From Gemmataceae bacterium (GTDB lineage Bacteria; Planctomycetota; Planctomycetia; Gemmatales; Gemmataceae), in assembly GCA_025055795.1 (NCBI GenBank), contig JANWVV010000003.1, positions 122,946-186,945 of the forward strand: DNA of 64,000 nt. The letters are read 5' to 3'. The position numbers and the translations under genes were made by a program. The notes beneath the pieces are model-generated. The model saw only the letters and a list, made by a program, of their open reading frames with translations, had not been told where the DNA came from and searched no databases. Positions 50,440-61,300 of the stretch are shown here, one piece after another (within the stretch, counting starts at the first letter, position 1; the number at the start of each line of letters is the position of its first letter).

Positions 50440-52662
50440 ATGCAATTTGCAGCACCCATGATGCTGGCTGGGGCAGCAGCGATCGCTATACCGATCGTGC
50501 TTCATTTGTTTTACCGAGCGCGTTACAAGCCGTTGCCCTGGGGGCCCATGACGTTTCTGCGGCAGGCCATTGAGCAAACTCGCCGCCGGTTGCGCTTGCA
50601 GGAGCTGATCCTACTGCTGCTGCGGTGTTTAGCCATTGTGTTACTGGCCGTGGCTTTGGCCCGACCCGGTTGGTCCGGCCTGACGGCGGCCAGCCGCGAT
50701 GGCCCGGTGGATGCGGTTTTTCTCGTTGACGTCTCGTATAGCATGGGTGCGGCCGATGGCGGCGTTAGCCGTCTGGACCGAGCTAAGGAAGCAGCCCGGG
50801 CCTTGCTCGATCACCTGCCCGCCGGTTCGTCCATCCAAGTGGTTACTTTTGCCGACCGTGCCTGGCTGGTTGGGCCCCAACAACGCTTCAACCTGGATCA
50901 AGCCCGCCTGCTCCTCGAACGGCTGGAACCGACAGCCCTGGCTACCGATCTCTTGCCCGGCTTGACCCTGGCCTGGGAAGCTGCCCAGAGCGGCCTGGCT
51001 CCCGCTAAGGAAGTTTACGTTTTCACGGATCTGCAACGCTTGGGTCTGGAACGTAACGTCGAAGCCTTGCGGGCCAAGGCCCAGGAAATCCGCAACCATG
51101 GACAACTGGTGTTCGTCCAATGTGGTCACCCGCAGCGACAACCCACCAACGTCGCGATCGAAGGGATCCAATGGCAGGGTGTCATTCCCCATACCCGAAC
51201 GCGTATGCCCTTTACCGTCATTTTGCACAATCGGGGAACAACGCCCGTCCGGGGTATACAAGCCGCAGTGGAAATCGACGGACGGGCTGTCGAAAAGGAT
51301 GCCATACAGATTGACCGCATCGAACCGGGACAAAGCTGGCCGGTCACGTTATCGGGCAGCCTGGAAGAGCCGGGCATACGAATCGTTCGCGCTCAGATTC
51401 GCGGCGACGATCTGCCTGGCGACAACGTATTCTACATTCCCCTGCTAGTACGCGACAAAATACGGGTCCTGCTGGTGGACGGTACCCCCAATCCCGACGA
51501 TCCTGTCCGGGCGGGTGACCACTTTGTCCGCACCGCACTCAATCCGGGCCGCTCCCCCGACCACTTTATCGAGACAGAATCCGTCAGTGCTACGGAGGTC
51601 GGCCCCCGTCATCTGGACGGTAAAGAGGCTGTTTACCTTCTGAACGTCCCCCTGCGGACTGAAAGCAATCCCCTGGGCGGACCAAGCCCGGAATTCTGGG
51701 ATGAACTGGTCAAATTCGTTCGCAATGGTGGGGGGCTGATCATCGCCGCAGGTGACAACGTCAGCCCCTTCACTTACCAAACTCAGCTAGGGCCCGAAGG
51801 AAGGGACTTGCTCCCCTTCCCCTTGACAGGCAAACGCAAAGCGGAAGAAAACGCTCCCTATCGCCTGGCAGCCCCCTCGTTACCCACGGATTGCTTCCTG
51901 GCCGATTTCCGCAAACCCGGGTATGCCGAGGCCCTCGAACGCATCAGCCTGCAACAGACTCTCACGGTGGATGAGAACGGTCCTGGGCGGGTCCTCATCC
52001 GCGACACGCAGGGGCAGCCCTACTTGATGCAGCGGCATCTCGGCGAAGGGCTAGTGCTGCTATTTGCCAGTTCACTCGATGAGAGTTGGTGCCATTTCTC
52101 GGCCGATCCCGGTTCGTTCCATGTCCCCATGGCCCTGTTGATCCTCAAACATCTAACCGAGCGGCGACGGCCGGCCCAAATGCTGACCGCTGGTGAGACG
52201 ATCCTATGGACGGTGCCGGATACGCTGAATCAGACATCACTGGAGATGCTGTTACCCCCGGTCAGCGGTGAGAAAAACCCGGAGCGGGCCCCCTTGGCCC
52301 TGCCCACGCGTCGGCCCGGTCAGTCGCGACTGCAGGTGCAATGGACCGAAACATACCGTGCCGGCATCTATGGCATTGTTCCCCAGGGTCGGTCCTTAGA
52401 AGCCGCAGCTGAACACGGTAGTTTGTTCGTAGTCAATCCAGACCTGCGGGAGTCCACCTCCCTGGCTGTGGCTACACCGGAGGAAATGACCGAATGGCTT
52501 GGCTTTGCTCCGGCCATTGTTCCTGCCGGAGCGGGTGAAACGGTCCCGGCTATCCAACAGTTGCGTAGCCGGGGTGAATGGACAGAATACTTGTTGACTG
52601 CCTTGCTAGTGTTACTAGTGATCGAATCGGCCTGGGCGTGGGTATGTGGCCGGGCATGGTAA
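50440..52662 (+). CDS. BatA-like membrane protein with VWA domain
   Basis: 740 residues. It begins with the aerotolerance-operon N-terminal domain (MLAGAAAIAIPIVLHLF, then KPLPWGPMTFLRQAIEQT) and two membrane helices in the first ~80 residues. The VWA domain follows: FLVDVSYSMG at about 90 (MIDAS DxSxS) and VYVFTDLQRLG near 195. Residues 330-460 hold an amidotransferase-like fold (IRVLLVDGTPNPDDP, GGGLIIAAGDNVSPF), and a final membrane helix is at the C-terminus (LLTALLVLLVIESAWAW). In MoxR/VWA complexes such proteins form the membrane-side partner. GGGAACAGC precedes the ATG. Confidence 0.88.
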   Translation: MQFAAPMMLAGAAAIAIPIVLHLFYRARYKPLPWGPMTFLRQAIEQTRRRLRLQELILLLLRCLAIVLLAVALARPGWSGLTAASRDGPVDAVFLVDVSYSMGAADGGVSRLDRAKEAARALLDHLPAGSSIQVVTFADRAWLVGPQQRFNLDQARLLLERLEPTALATDLLPGLTLAWEAAQSGLAPAKEVYVFTDLQRLGLERNVEALRAKAQEIRNHGQLVFVQCGHPQRQPTNVAIEGIQWQGVIPHTRTRMPFTVILHNRGTTPVRGIQAAVEIDGRAVEKDAIQIDRIEPGQSWPVTLSGSLEEPGIRIVRAQIRGDDLPGDNVFYIPLLVRDKIRVLLVDGTPNPDDPVRAGDHFVRTALNPGRSPDHFIETESVSATEVGPRHLDGKEAVYLLNVPLRTESNPLGGPSPEFWDELVKFVRNGGGLIIAAGDNVSPFTYQTQLGPEGRDLLPFPLTGKRKAEENAPYRLAAPSLPTDCFLADFRKPGYAEALERISLQQTLTVDENGPGRVLIRDTQGQPYLMQRHLGEGLVLLFASSLDESWCHFSADPGSFHVPMALLILKHLTERRRPAQMLTAGETILWTVPDTLNQTSLEMLLPPVSGEKNPERAPLALPTRRPGQSRLQVQWTETYRAGIYGIVPQGRSLEAAAEHGSLFVVNPDLRESTSLAVATPEEMTEWLGFAPAIVPAGAGETVPAIQQLRSRGEWTEYLLTALLVLLVIESAWAWVCGRAW

Positions 52663-52670
52663 TCCCCACT

Positions 52671-52689
52671 GCAGGCCTCAGTGGCCTGC
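52671..52689 (+). other. Intercistronic hairpin between the two VWA genes
   Basis: GCAGGCC and GGCCTGC pair across a TCAGT loop, 9 bases after the upstream stop codon. No T-tract follows, so it is more likely an mRNA-stability or attenuation element than a terminator. Confidence 0.4.
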
Positions 52690-52769
52690 ACGAGGAAATT
52701 GGGGCCCTGTTTGGTGCAGCGCGACAGCGATCAGGCGGGGAAGTGGCTGAATTGGGTTAATAGTCACCG

Positions 52770-55376
52770 GTGAGACTAGCCATGACCGTAACGTGGCTGT
52801 GCGTTCCCTTGTGGGCGGAGATGCAACGGCGGGGCTGGTTCCCGCTATGGCTGGCTTTGCTGTTGGGGGTAGCCGCTGCCTTTGCCGTGGCCCGTTTGTA
52901 CTTACGCGAATCCGCACGGCTACGGCTGCCCGGCCGACTTACCCTGGCGTTGATCCGCATCACTCTGGTGCTACTGATTGCTTTTCTGTTACTCCGTCCC
53001 GCCTGGGTTCACCGGGATGAGCGCAGCCGGCAGCGACCGATCGCCATACTCATCGACATTTCCCAAAGCATGGGTCAGGCCGATGCCCGACCCAACGCCG
53101 ACGATCAATGGCGGATAGCGTTAGCGTGGGGGTTGATCGAACCCGGCTCATCGTTGCCAACGGGTACACCGGCCTCCACCCTGACTAGTCGCTTACCTGA
53201 ACGTCCCACGCGTTTGGAAATCGTCCAAAAGGTGCTGACCCACCCGAAGCTGGACTTGTTGAATCGTCTGTCTCGCAAAGGACCACTCGAGGTATACACT
53301 TTCGGTACGCAGCGGATGGCCCGTAGCACCAGTCAATGGGACTGGCTGACGCAGCTACAGCCGGAGGCTCCCGGAACCGCCTTGGCTGACGCCGCGGCCG
53401 AACTGCTGCAACGGGATGAGCTGGATACACCGGCGGCCATAGTTATCCTTACTGATGGCCGTGACAATGCCAGTCTGCGGAGCTTCGATGATCTGGCTCG
53501 TCAATGCCAGCGTCGCGGCGTGCCCCTGCATATCTACGGTGTAGGTACATCAAGCGTCAGCCAGATCCAGGCTGCTTTTGGACCAGCCCATGCCGGCGAT
53601 GCGGTCAGTCCGGAAGCCAAGGCCGCCGCCGGCCTCGATGTTCCTTCGACCTTGTTCGTCGACGACATCGCTGCCATCCCTGTTCGTTACACAGTCCAGG
53701 GTGTGGCCGAAGGAACCGTGGAACTGGTGCTATGGTACGGCGAGCGGGAAGTGGCTCGCAAAAGCCATCCAGTGCGTCTGACACCTGAAGAGCAACTCCG
53801 GGGCAAAACCTATGCCGATTTGCTCCGTTTCGTGCCAATCAAAGCAGACGCGGCCGCGAAAAAACAGGAATACGTCCTCACCGTCACTCTGACCGCCGGT
53901 ACGGGTTCGACCCCGGTTCAACTGACCACCACCATCAGCCGAGCTGCTCAGGTGATCGATCGTAAACTGAAGGTGCTCGTGATCGACTCCCGCTCGCGTT
54001 ACGATTTCCAATACCTGCAACGTTGGCTCCTGCGTGACCGGCGAGTGGATGCTCGTTTCTATCTGACGGATGGCGACAAGGCCGCTATGCGCTCCGGCTT
54101 CCCCTGGCTGACCGAACTGAGCCGCGAACTGAATGGTACTCTCAGCCTGGACCCCGATGAATTCCGGCAACTGCTGTTCGATTTTGACTTGCTGATTCTG
54201 GGCGACGTGCCCAAACACTTTTTCACCCGGCAGCATGCCCAGTTAATTCAGGAATTTGTCACCGAGGGGGGCGGTCTGATCCATGTTGCCGGTCGCTGGC
54301 ATGCTCCGGCCGGTTGGGCAGATCGCAGTGTGGCGGACCCACAAAACCGCCACCCGCTTCTGGAGATACTACCCGTCGAACTGGATGCGGTACGCTTCCC
54401 CATGGAAGAACCGGGCAGTCCTGCGCCGTTCGTACCGGTGCCTGCCCCCACGGCGATTGGCTCTCCGCTGCTTAGCTTACTGGACGATCCAGTCCGCAAC
54501 GCCGCTTTGTGGGGCGAACCGGGCAAACTACCCCGCAACGACGAGGACCAGCTCAAACCGATGTACTGGTACTATCCCGTGCGACGGGTCAAGCCCGCGG
54601 CCGAGGTCTTCCTCGTTCACCCCGTCGATCGCACACCCCCACCTGATAACAAACCCATGCCCCTGATGGTTGGCCACTTCTACGGCAAGGGCTACGTGCT
54701 GTTCATCGGTTTTTGCGATACCTGGCGCTGGCGGTACAATACGCGGGACAAATACTTCGGACGCTTCTGGAGCCAGGCCGTTTACACAGCCGGTATCCCC
54801 CGCCTGGCAGGCACCCGTCGCACGCAGTTGACTCCCAGTAGTAATTCTCCAGTCCTGGGAACCAGTGGAGAAATCTACGCCCGTATCTACGACGACAAAT
54901 ACCAACCATTGACAGTCACCGAACTGCCGGCCACCCTGCGTCATCACGATAGTGACCCGGGCGATCCGCAGGCCACGACTACGGTCACTTTTCGTCAGGT
55001 TCCCGGGGCGCCCGGAGAATACGTTGCTATCGTTCCGTATCAGAAGACCGGACGCTTCGAACTGACCTTAGACCCTGGCAACGGCCAGCCCGCCACCCTG
55101 CGTTATACCGTGGTCTATCCGGAGCGACACGAACTGGCCCCTGGTCCTATGGCCGAGGCCGAGCTCCGACGCCTGGCCGCCGACAGCCGGGGCGGCATTG
55201 CCGAAGGCTTCTACCGCGAGGAAGACCTGCACAAGCTGCCCGAAGCGGTCCAATCCCAATTAGCCCCTGTCTCCCGTCGTCAGGAGGTGCTCCTGTGGAA
55301 CCACTGGGTGTTACTGCTCATCCTGGGATTGTTGACCGCCGAGTGGTTGGGACGCCGCCTCCTGGGCTTGAGCTAG
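52770..55376 (+). CDS. Large VWA-domain membrane protein
   Basis: 868 residues from GTG 52770 (ATG 52782 is equally reasonable). Two membrane helices lie in about residues 15-75, a VWA domain at about 90-260 with LIDISQSMG (MIDAS) and ILTDGRDNAS. An Ig-like/beta region about 290-380 follows, then an amidotransferase-like domain (VLVIDSRSRYDFQYLQ, LLILGDVPKHFF, GGGLIHVAGR) at about 390-500. The C-terminal helix LLLILGLLTAEWLGRRL anchors it again. It parallels the BatA-like protein upstream and probably forms a heteromeric complex with it. No catalytic residues of amidotransferases are seen. Confidence 0.85.
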   Translation: MRLAMTVTWLCVPLWAEMQRRGWFPLWLALLLGVAAAFAVARLYLRESARLRLPGRLTLALIRITLVLLIAFLLLRPAWVHRDERSRQRPIAILIDISQSMGQADARPNADDQWRIALAWGLIEPGSSLPTGTPASTLTSRLPERPTRLEIVQKVLTHPKLDLLNRLSRKGPLEVYTFGTQRMARSTSQWDWLTQLQPEAPGTALADAAAELLQRDELDTPAAIVILTDGRDNASLRSFDDLARQCQRRGVPLHIYGVGTSSVSQIQAAFGPAHAGDAVSPEAKAAAGLDVPSTLFVDDIAAIPVRYTVQGVAEGTVELVLWYGEREVARKSHPVRLTPEEQLRGKTYADLLRFVPIKADAAAKKQEYVLTVTLTAGTGSTPVQLTTTISRAAQVIDRKLKVLVIDSRSRYDFQYLQRWLLRDRRVDARFYLTDGDKAAMRSGFPWLTELSRELNGTLSLDPDEFRQLLFDFDLLILGDVPKHFFTRQHAQLIQEFVTEGGGLIHVAGRWHAPAGWADRSVADPQNRHPLLEILPVELDAVRFPMEEPGSPAPFVPVPAPTAIGSPLLSLLDDPVRNAALWGEPGKLPRNDEDQLKPMYWYYPVRRVKPAAEVFLVHPVDRTPPPDNKPMPLMVGHFYGKGYVLFIGFCDTWRWRYNTRDKYFGRFWSQAVYTAGIPRLAGTRRTQLTPSSNSPVLGTSGEIYARIYDDKYQPLTVTELPATLRHHDSDPGDPQATTTVTFRQVPGAPGEYVAIVPYQKTGRFELTLDPGNGQPATLRYTVVYPERHELAPGPMAEAELRRLAADSRGGIAEGFYREEDLHKLPEAVQSQLAPVSRRQEVLLWNHWVLLLILGLLTAEWLGRRLLGLS

Positions 55377-55557
55377 CCGACACGGACGTCCGCCAATGGC
55401 TTGACGGAGACCGGAACAATCCTCGTGCTCCCTGCCTGGTTACGCCCTTACCCCCGGGGTGACCGATTGCCAAGGCCGGAGGCGTAACTGCAAGCTACAG
55501 TTGGATTTCCCAAGCTTAATGTGATGATTACATTCTGTACAGAGGATACAAGACCGT

Positions 55558-57645
55558 ATGAAAACGCTGTTGAGAAAACTTCGCCGCTGGCAGCTTTATG
55601 AATCCTTGCTGCGTGTGGTGTGGGGCGGCGCCTGCTGGCTGGCCGTTGTGCTGATCATTCTGGGATTCGCTTGCTTCCTGGACTGGTTCATCGACCGCTA
55701 TTCAGGCTCGCAAACCTGGCGTGAATGGCGTCAGTCGAGCTGGCTGCTATGGTCCGCCGACCCGATGGACACAGGCGAAACACCCTTCTGGAGTGTCCGG
55801 GTACCTCTGACCACCTTGCAACTAGCTGTGGCAGTACTTCTGGGCTGGTATTGGGTGATACGTCCCACGTGGCAAACCCCGCCGATGGACGAACTCGCCT
55901 TCCAGGCCGAGCAGGCCTTTCCCGTGTTCGAGCATCGCCTGGTAACGGCCGTCCAGCTTAATCGCCGCGGTGCTCGCACCGAGGGAATGTCACCTGCCCT
56001 GATTGCCCAAGTGACCCAGCAAGCGGAAGAGTTGGCCCGCCGTCATAACTTCATGACTTTGCTGGATACTTCCCGATTACCCAAAGCTGTCGCGGTGTTA
56101 CTGCCCATCCTTTCTGCATGGTTATTGTTCCTGGGGGTCAATTTTCCGCTGGCCCGTGTGTTGATCCTACGCCAAGCCCTGCTTCCGCTTGACATCCCGC
56201 GGCGTATCCACCTGGAAAATCTGACTCCCGAGGTCTGGCCGGTTGGTAGTGCTGTTACTGTTTCCTATCGTGTCACAGGGCGATACACCGAAGAAATGAT
56301 TGGCGTTTTGCGTCTGGTACCTGAAGACCAGCCCGAAGAGTTCTATGATCTCATTTTCGATAGCCGTGAAGCGGACGGTAGTGCCTTGTTCCGCACGACC
56401 CTGCCGCCGATGTCGCGGGATTTCTCTTTTCATGCCCGATTGGGTGATGGCCGCACTACGACCCCAGGTTTTGTCCGGTTGGAGCCACCACCCCAACTGG
56501 CTCCGGATGACCCAGCAGCGCCTCCCTTGATTGCAGAAATTGAACTACCCGCCTGGCTCGGTTTGCGACCGGATGGTTCTCGTTACGTTCGGCGTAACGA
56601 CGGCTGGAACCGGGGCGAGGTCGTCGATGCATTACCGCAATCCCATCTGCGGATCAGTGCCCGGTTCAACAAGCCGGTCCGGCAGGCCCATCTTATACCG
56701 ATCGCACGGGGCGAGGGCCTCCAGGAACAAGACCTGCCTGCCATTACGCCGGCTACTCTCACTGAAGATCGTCGCGTGGCCGCGTGGTACTTTCCCGTCC
56801 AGGCTCAACTCATCGCCTACCGCTTGGAACTGGAAGACGACTATGGTTTCCGTAATCCTCTGCCCATCCGCCGCAATGTTCGACTGTGGGATGACCGACC
56901 ACCGTTAGTCGAGTGGAAACCCGAATCGACGCGTGATCCCGACCGATCCTCGCCGGATTGGGCACCCGGCGTCAACCCCAAAGACTTCGAATGGGACATG
57001 CCGCTGCCCCTCAACGGTCGGATCCAAGTGATTTACTCGGCCCATTCTCCGGTGGGAATCGGACGGGCCAACATCGTTTACCGTGTCGTACCCCGCGGCA
57101 TCCCGGCCGATGCCTATCCCGAACCGATCCGTCGCATCCAGCACCCGCGGGACGACCCCGACGGCCGTGTCTTCCAGCGTCTGCCTCTACGTCGCTTTAC
57201 CGATGATCCGCAAAAACGGGGCTTGGGAGAGTTCGTCCCCGAATTGGGTAAATTCGAGAAGTCAGGTAAATTCGGCGAAGTAGAACTTTACTTGCTACCT
57301 GCAAGCAACCCTTGGGAAGAACCCGATGGTCTGACCGCCGGTGGGTGCAAGAACTTTGAGGTTGCCGGCCTGGAAAAGATCCTGCCCGACGGTTCTCGGA
57401 GCCGCATTGAAGTTGGCGACACCGTTGAACTTTATGTCGAAGTATTCGACCGCCTGAGCGAGCAGAGCCCAGACGTAACGCGACCAGCCGGTTATCCCCC
57501 CCAAGCCAAACGCAAGTTTATCGTCACGGAAGCAGATGCGGAAACTGCCTTTCGGCTGCGGGACGAAGGCCGACAACGGCTACGCGACAAACTGCAGCAA
57601 ATCGCTGAGGATCAAGCGAACATCTTCCGTCCCCGACCAAAATAA
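55558..57645 (+). CDS. DUF4175-like membrane protein of the Bat-type operon
   Basis: 695 residues. Three membrane helices are in the first ~210 residues (LAVVLIILGFACFLDWF, LAVAVLLGWYWVI and AVLLPILSAWLLFLGV). Residues 220-680 are an extracytoplasmic beta-sandwich-like region (LENLTPEVWPVGSAVTVSY, ELEDDYGFRNPLPIRRN, VELYVEVFDRLSEQSPD). It ends with a charged helix QRLRDKLQQIAEDQANIF. The same order (membrane helices, beta repeats, helical tail) is known in DUF4175-type proteins of bacteroidetes and planctomycetes; I cannot fix the family. AGAGGA precedes the start. The next gene encodes the Q-rich protein after an A/T-rich gap. Confidence 0.7.
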   Translation: MKTLLRKLRRWQLYESLLRVVWGGACWLAVVLIILGFACFLDWFIDRYSGSQTWREWRQSSWLLWSADPMDTGETPFWSVRVPLTTLQLAVAVLLGWYWVIRPTWQTPPMDELAFQAEQAFPVFEHRLVTAVQLNRRGARTEGMSPALIAQVTQQAEELARRHNFMTLLDTSRLPKAVAVLLPILSAWLLFLGVNFPLARVLILRQALLPLDIPRRIHLENLTPEVWPVGSAVTVSYRVTGRYTEEMIGVLRLVPEDQPEEFYDLIFDSREADGSALFRTTLPPMSRDFSFHARLGDGRTTTPGFVRLEPPPQLAPDDPAAPPLIAEIELPAWLGLRPDGSRYVRRNDGWNRGEVVDALPQSHLRISARFNKPVRQAHLIPIARGEGLQEQDLPAITPATLTEDRRVAAWYFPVQAQLIAYRLELEDDYGFRNPLPIRRNVRLWDDRPPLVEWKPESTRDPDRSSPDWAPGVNPKDFEWDMPLPLNGRIQVIYSAHSPVGIGRANIVYRVVPRGIPADAYPEPIRRIQHPRDDPDGRVFQRLPLRRFTDDPQKRGLGEFVPELGKFEKSGKFGEVELYLLPASNPWEEPDGLTAGGCKNFEVAGLEKILPDGSRSRIEVGDTVELYVEVFDRLSEQSPDVTRPAGYPPQAKRKFIVTEADAETAFRLRDEGRQRLRDKLQQIAEDQANIFRPRPK

Positions 57646-58387
57646 TAGACCATTCAACACTCCTGACTGCTCTATCACACGTAGACACACATGGGGCGAA
57701 ATATGTCACCTAGCGCAGGCAAGGATTAATTGAAAATATGATTATGTGAATGTAGGTAGCCAATCAAAGTTACTAATCATGTGGCTACAGCCAAGCACCA
57801 TAACGCTTATCAAAATAATGCTCAAACACTTACTAGAACCCCTATAAGAGGAGCCGTAGCTGACCACCCTAAGAAACCTCTGGCCGATTTGCCTAATTAT
57901 ACCCGATGTATAGCACCTTGTTCTCGAAATGTTGTTAAAAAGACCCTACCAAGTTCTGGATTGGTAATGACTACAAACGTTGTCATAACTCCTCGAAAAA
58001 AGTCAATAGATCCAAAGCTGCCATCACACGAGGCCATTAATGAAAATGGTTATAATTGCTTTCAAATGCGGCAGACCTTGACTTTCAAGGCTGTCCATTC
58101 AATCAGATCTGGTTGTCAGGTAAAAGGGGAAAACATAATTGGTGACCGAATCCGCTAATAAAGGAGGGGGTTTGGAGTAATAGGTACCAAAGATTTGAAG
58201 AAACGGCACGCGAAAAATGCTTGGAATTGTACAAATAAATTTGGGAATTATTAAAATCGGCTGGGTGGAACGAAATCTGTAACAATTTTTTGGACTGCCC
58301 ACGCGAGCGGATCGTCAGATAAGATAGGATGGATTTGTTTGCCAAGCGCTACCCCTTCAGGCTCCTGTTTTTTCCAGGAGGCTCTAT
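57646..58387. other. 742-base A/T-rich gap inside the operon
   Basis: The gap is markedly richer in A/T than the genes on both sides. A 125-codon frame (57781-58158, GTG start) has no ribosome site or recognisable domain, so I do not call it a gene. Toward the end, AGGAGG and an adjacent region give the ribosome site of the Q-rich gene. It could be a remnant of an insertion or a regulated leader. Confidence 0.4.
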
Positions 58388-61300
58388 ATGAATGTATCGC
58401 GCCATAGCCGTTGGTGGGCCTTTGTGGTCCTCGCCGGAGCAGTAGCTCCATTGGTTTGGGCGGAGGAGGCTGACCTGACCCGTCAGAAAGAGGACCAGAA
58501 GCGGGTGCAGGCTCGCGTTGCGGAGGCGGCCCGTCGTGCCGGGTCTACCATCGATGCGATGGTATATCAGCGTCTGCCGGCTTCGGTGGAACGCAAAATG
58601 CTCGAGGAGGTAGCTCGCGGCTTACGCGATTTAAGTCAGGAGCAAATTGAGCAAGTGCTGCAGTATTTGGAGCGGGCCATCGCTGCTCAGCAGGCCCGCG
58701 ATCTGGGTGCCGCCAGCGAAGCTCAAAAGCAAGCTTACGCCAAACAACGGGAAATACTCTCGCAGTTACGGAGTCTGCTGATCAAACTGGATCTGATCCG
58801 TAATCTCGACGAGGCCGCGGCTCGCCTGGACGCTGCGGCTGAAAAGCAGTTATCGCTCAACGCTGAGACCTTGTCCACGGCCCGCTGGCCTCGCCGGGAT
58901 ATACTCCGTCGTCCTATCGACGACCGCCAGGAACTGGCCAATGAACAAAACGATCTACGCAACGAAATCACTGCATTATTCAAACAGATTGAACAATTAT
59001 TGCCTCACCTGAATGCCGAGCAGAAGGCCCGGGTGGCACAAGCCGACTATTCGGCCCGGGCCCAGCGGCTGCTCCAGGAGCTGCAGAGCACCGTGGCATT
59101 ACTGCGTGAAGGGCAATGGGAGTTAGCCGCCGATCGTCAGCGTCGCCATGCCAAGGAGCTGAAAGATCTGGCGCATGCCTTGCGCACCCCTCCCGGGGAT
59201 CGCGTTAGCGCCCTTAAAAACGCTCAGGAGAAACTGCAACGCGCCATCGACGCTCAGCAGAAAGTCCGTGAGCAAACCGAGCAGCCCCCCTCGCCGGAAA
59301 TGATCGACAAGGCCCGTCGCAACGGTCAGAATCCTGACCAGGTGCGCGGTCATGAACTGGCCCATCAGCAAGCCAAGGCGGAATTTGTCGCCCGTGATGC
59401 CCGCAAAGCGGCAGAACAGGCCGATCCGCAACTGGCAGACATGCTAAAGCCGGTGGAAAACCAGCAATGGAAGGCCGAGGATGCCTTACGGCAAGGTCAG
59501 TTCGACAAGGCGCGTCCTCCGCAGGAGCAGGCACTGGAAAAACTTCGGCAGGCCAAGGAGGAGATCGACCGCCGCCTGGCCGAGACAGAGCGGGCCAAGG
59601 CCGATCCCCGGACCGCTGTCCAACAGGCGGCTGAACGCCTCGACAAACTGATCGAGCAGCAAAAGGAGGCGCAAGCCAAAACCGAACGGGCGGAAAAGAA
59701 CCCGGAACGCCTGCCGCTAGCTAAACAACTACAGCAAGAAGTCCTGCAAGGCACCCAGCAACTACGAGACATCCCTCTGCCCCCCAACCCCGACCTGCAC
59801 CAGGCGTTGCAAAAAGCTACCCAGGCCATGCAGAAGGCCCAGCAGAATCTGGAAGCCAGGCAACCCCAGCGGGCCCGCCCCGACCAGCAGCAGGCGTTGC
59901 AGGCCCTGGAACAGGCCCGACAGGCTCTCGAGCAACAACTAAAAGCTATCGACCAGCGGCGTGAAGACATCGCCCGCTTGGAAGAACTGAAAAATCAACT
60001 AGAAGAACTGGCCAAAAACGAGCGTGACCTGGCTCAGAAGGCCCAACAGGCAGCCGAAAAGCCCGCCGACGGCCCAAACCCGCAAGAGCTGGCCCAACAG
60101 CAACGGCAACTCCAACCGCCTACGGATGATGCTGAAAAGCAACTGCAACAGATGGCCCAGCAACGACAACAGGCCGATCCGCAAGCAGCCCAGCAACTGC
60201 AAAAAGCAGCGGAAGCCGTCCGTCAGGCGCAACAGAACCAGCAGCAGGCTCAAGAGAACTTGCAAAAACAGCAGCCTCAACAAGGGGCCGAACAAGCCCG
60301 TCAGGCAGCTGATAAACTCCAACAGGCAGCCCGCCAACTGCAAGAACAACTCAATCAGAAGCGGGGGGAAGAGGCCAACGATCAAGCAGCCCTGCAGCCC
60401 CAACGACTGGACCCCAACAACGCCGCACAACAACTGCAACAAGCTATCGAACAGGCTCAGCGTGCGGCTGAACAAGCGCAAAAGGCTCAACAAGCTCAAC
60501 AACAAGCTAATGGCAACCCCCAGCAAGCTAGTAAGCCGCAACAGACCAATCAGCAACCTCAGCAAGGCCAACCCGACCTGGCTCAACTGCAAAAACAACT
60601 GGCACAGGACGCTCGACAACAAGAGTTAACCGAGGCCGCCCAAGCGGCCAACCAAGCCGCCGAGGCCCTCGAAAAGGGAGACCTGCGTCAAGCCATCGAA
60701 AATCAACAGAAGGCCTTTGCCGAACTAAACAAAGCTGCTCAACAGCAACCCGGACAACAGGGGCAACAACAAAACCAGCAGAATGGACAGCAACAGCCCA
60801 ATCAGGGACAGCAAGGACAACAACCTGGCAATCAAGGACAGCAAGGACAACAACCTGGCAATCAAGGACAGCAAGGACAACAACCTGGCCAAGCTGCGGG
60901 TCAGCTAGCCCAGCGGCAGCAGCAACTTCTGGAAGCCGCTCGGGCGCTGCAGCAGTCACAGCAAGCCACTAAGGCGGCTCAGGCAGCTCTGCAGCAAGCG
61001 CAGGCCAATACTCCTATGGCGGTTCAAGATCAGTTGCAGCAAGCGGCCCAGCAACTGCAACAAGCAGCCCAGCAGCTCCAGCAAGGGCAGCCAGGTCAGG
61101 CCGGTAACCATCAGCAACAAGCGGCTCAACAACTGCAGCAGGCTCTGCAAGCTCTGGAAGCAGCCCAACAACAAGCCCAGGCCAACAACAGTCAGCAACC
61201 AGGAATGAATCAACAGGCTAGCCAGCAGGGGCAGCAACCTGGCCAACAACCCGGTCAGCAAGGTCAACAACCCGGTCAGCAACAAGCCAACAACAGCAGC

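Noticed and set aside
57781..58158. 125-codon plus-strand frame in the A/T-rich gap
   Set aside because: GTG start without ribosome site, no domain or motif, and odd composition; listed as a gap.
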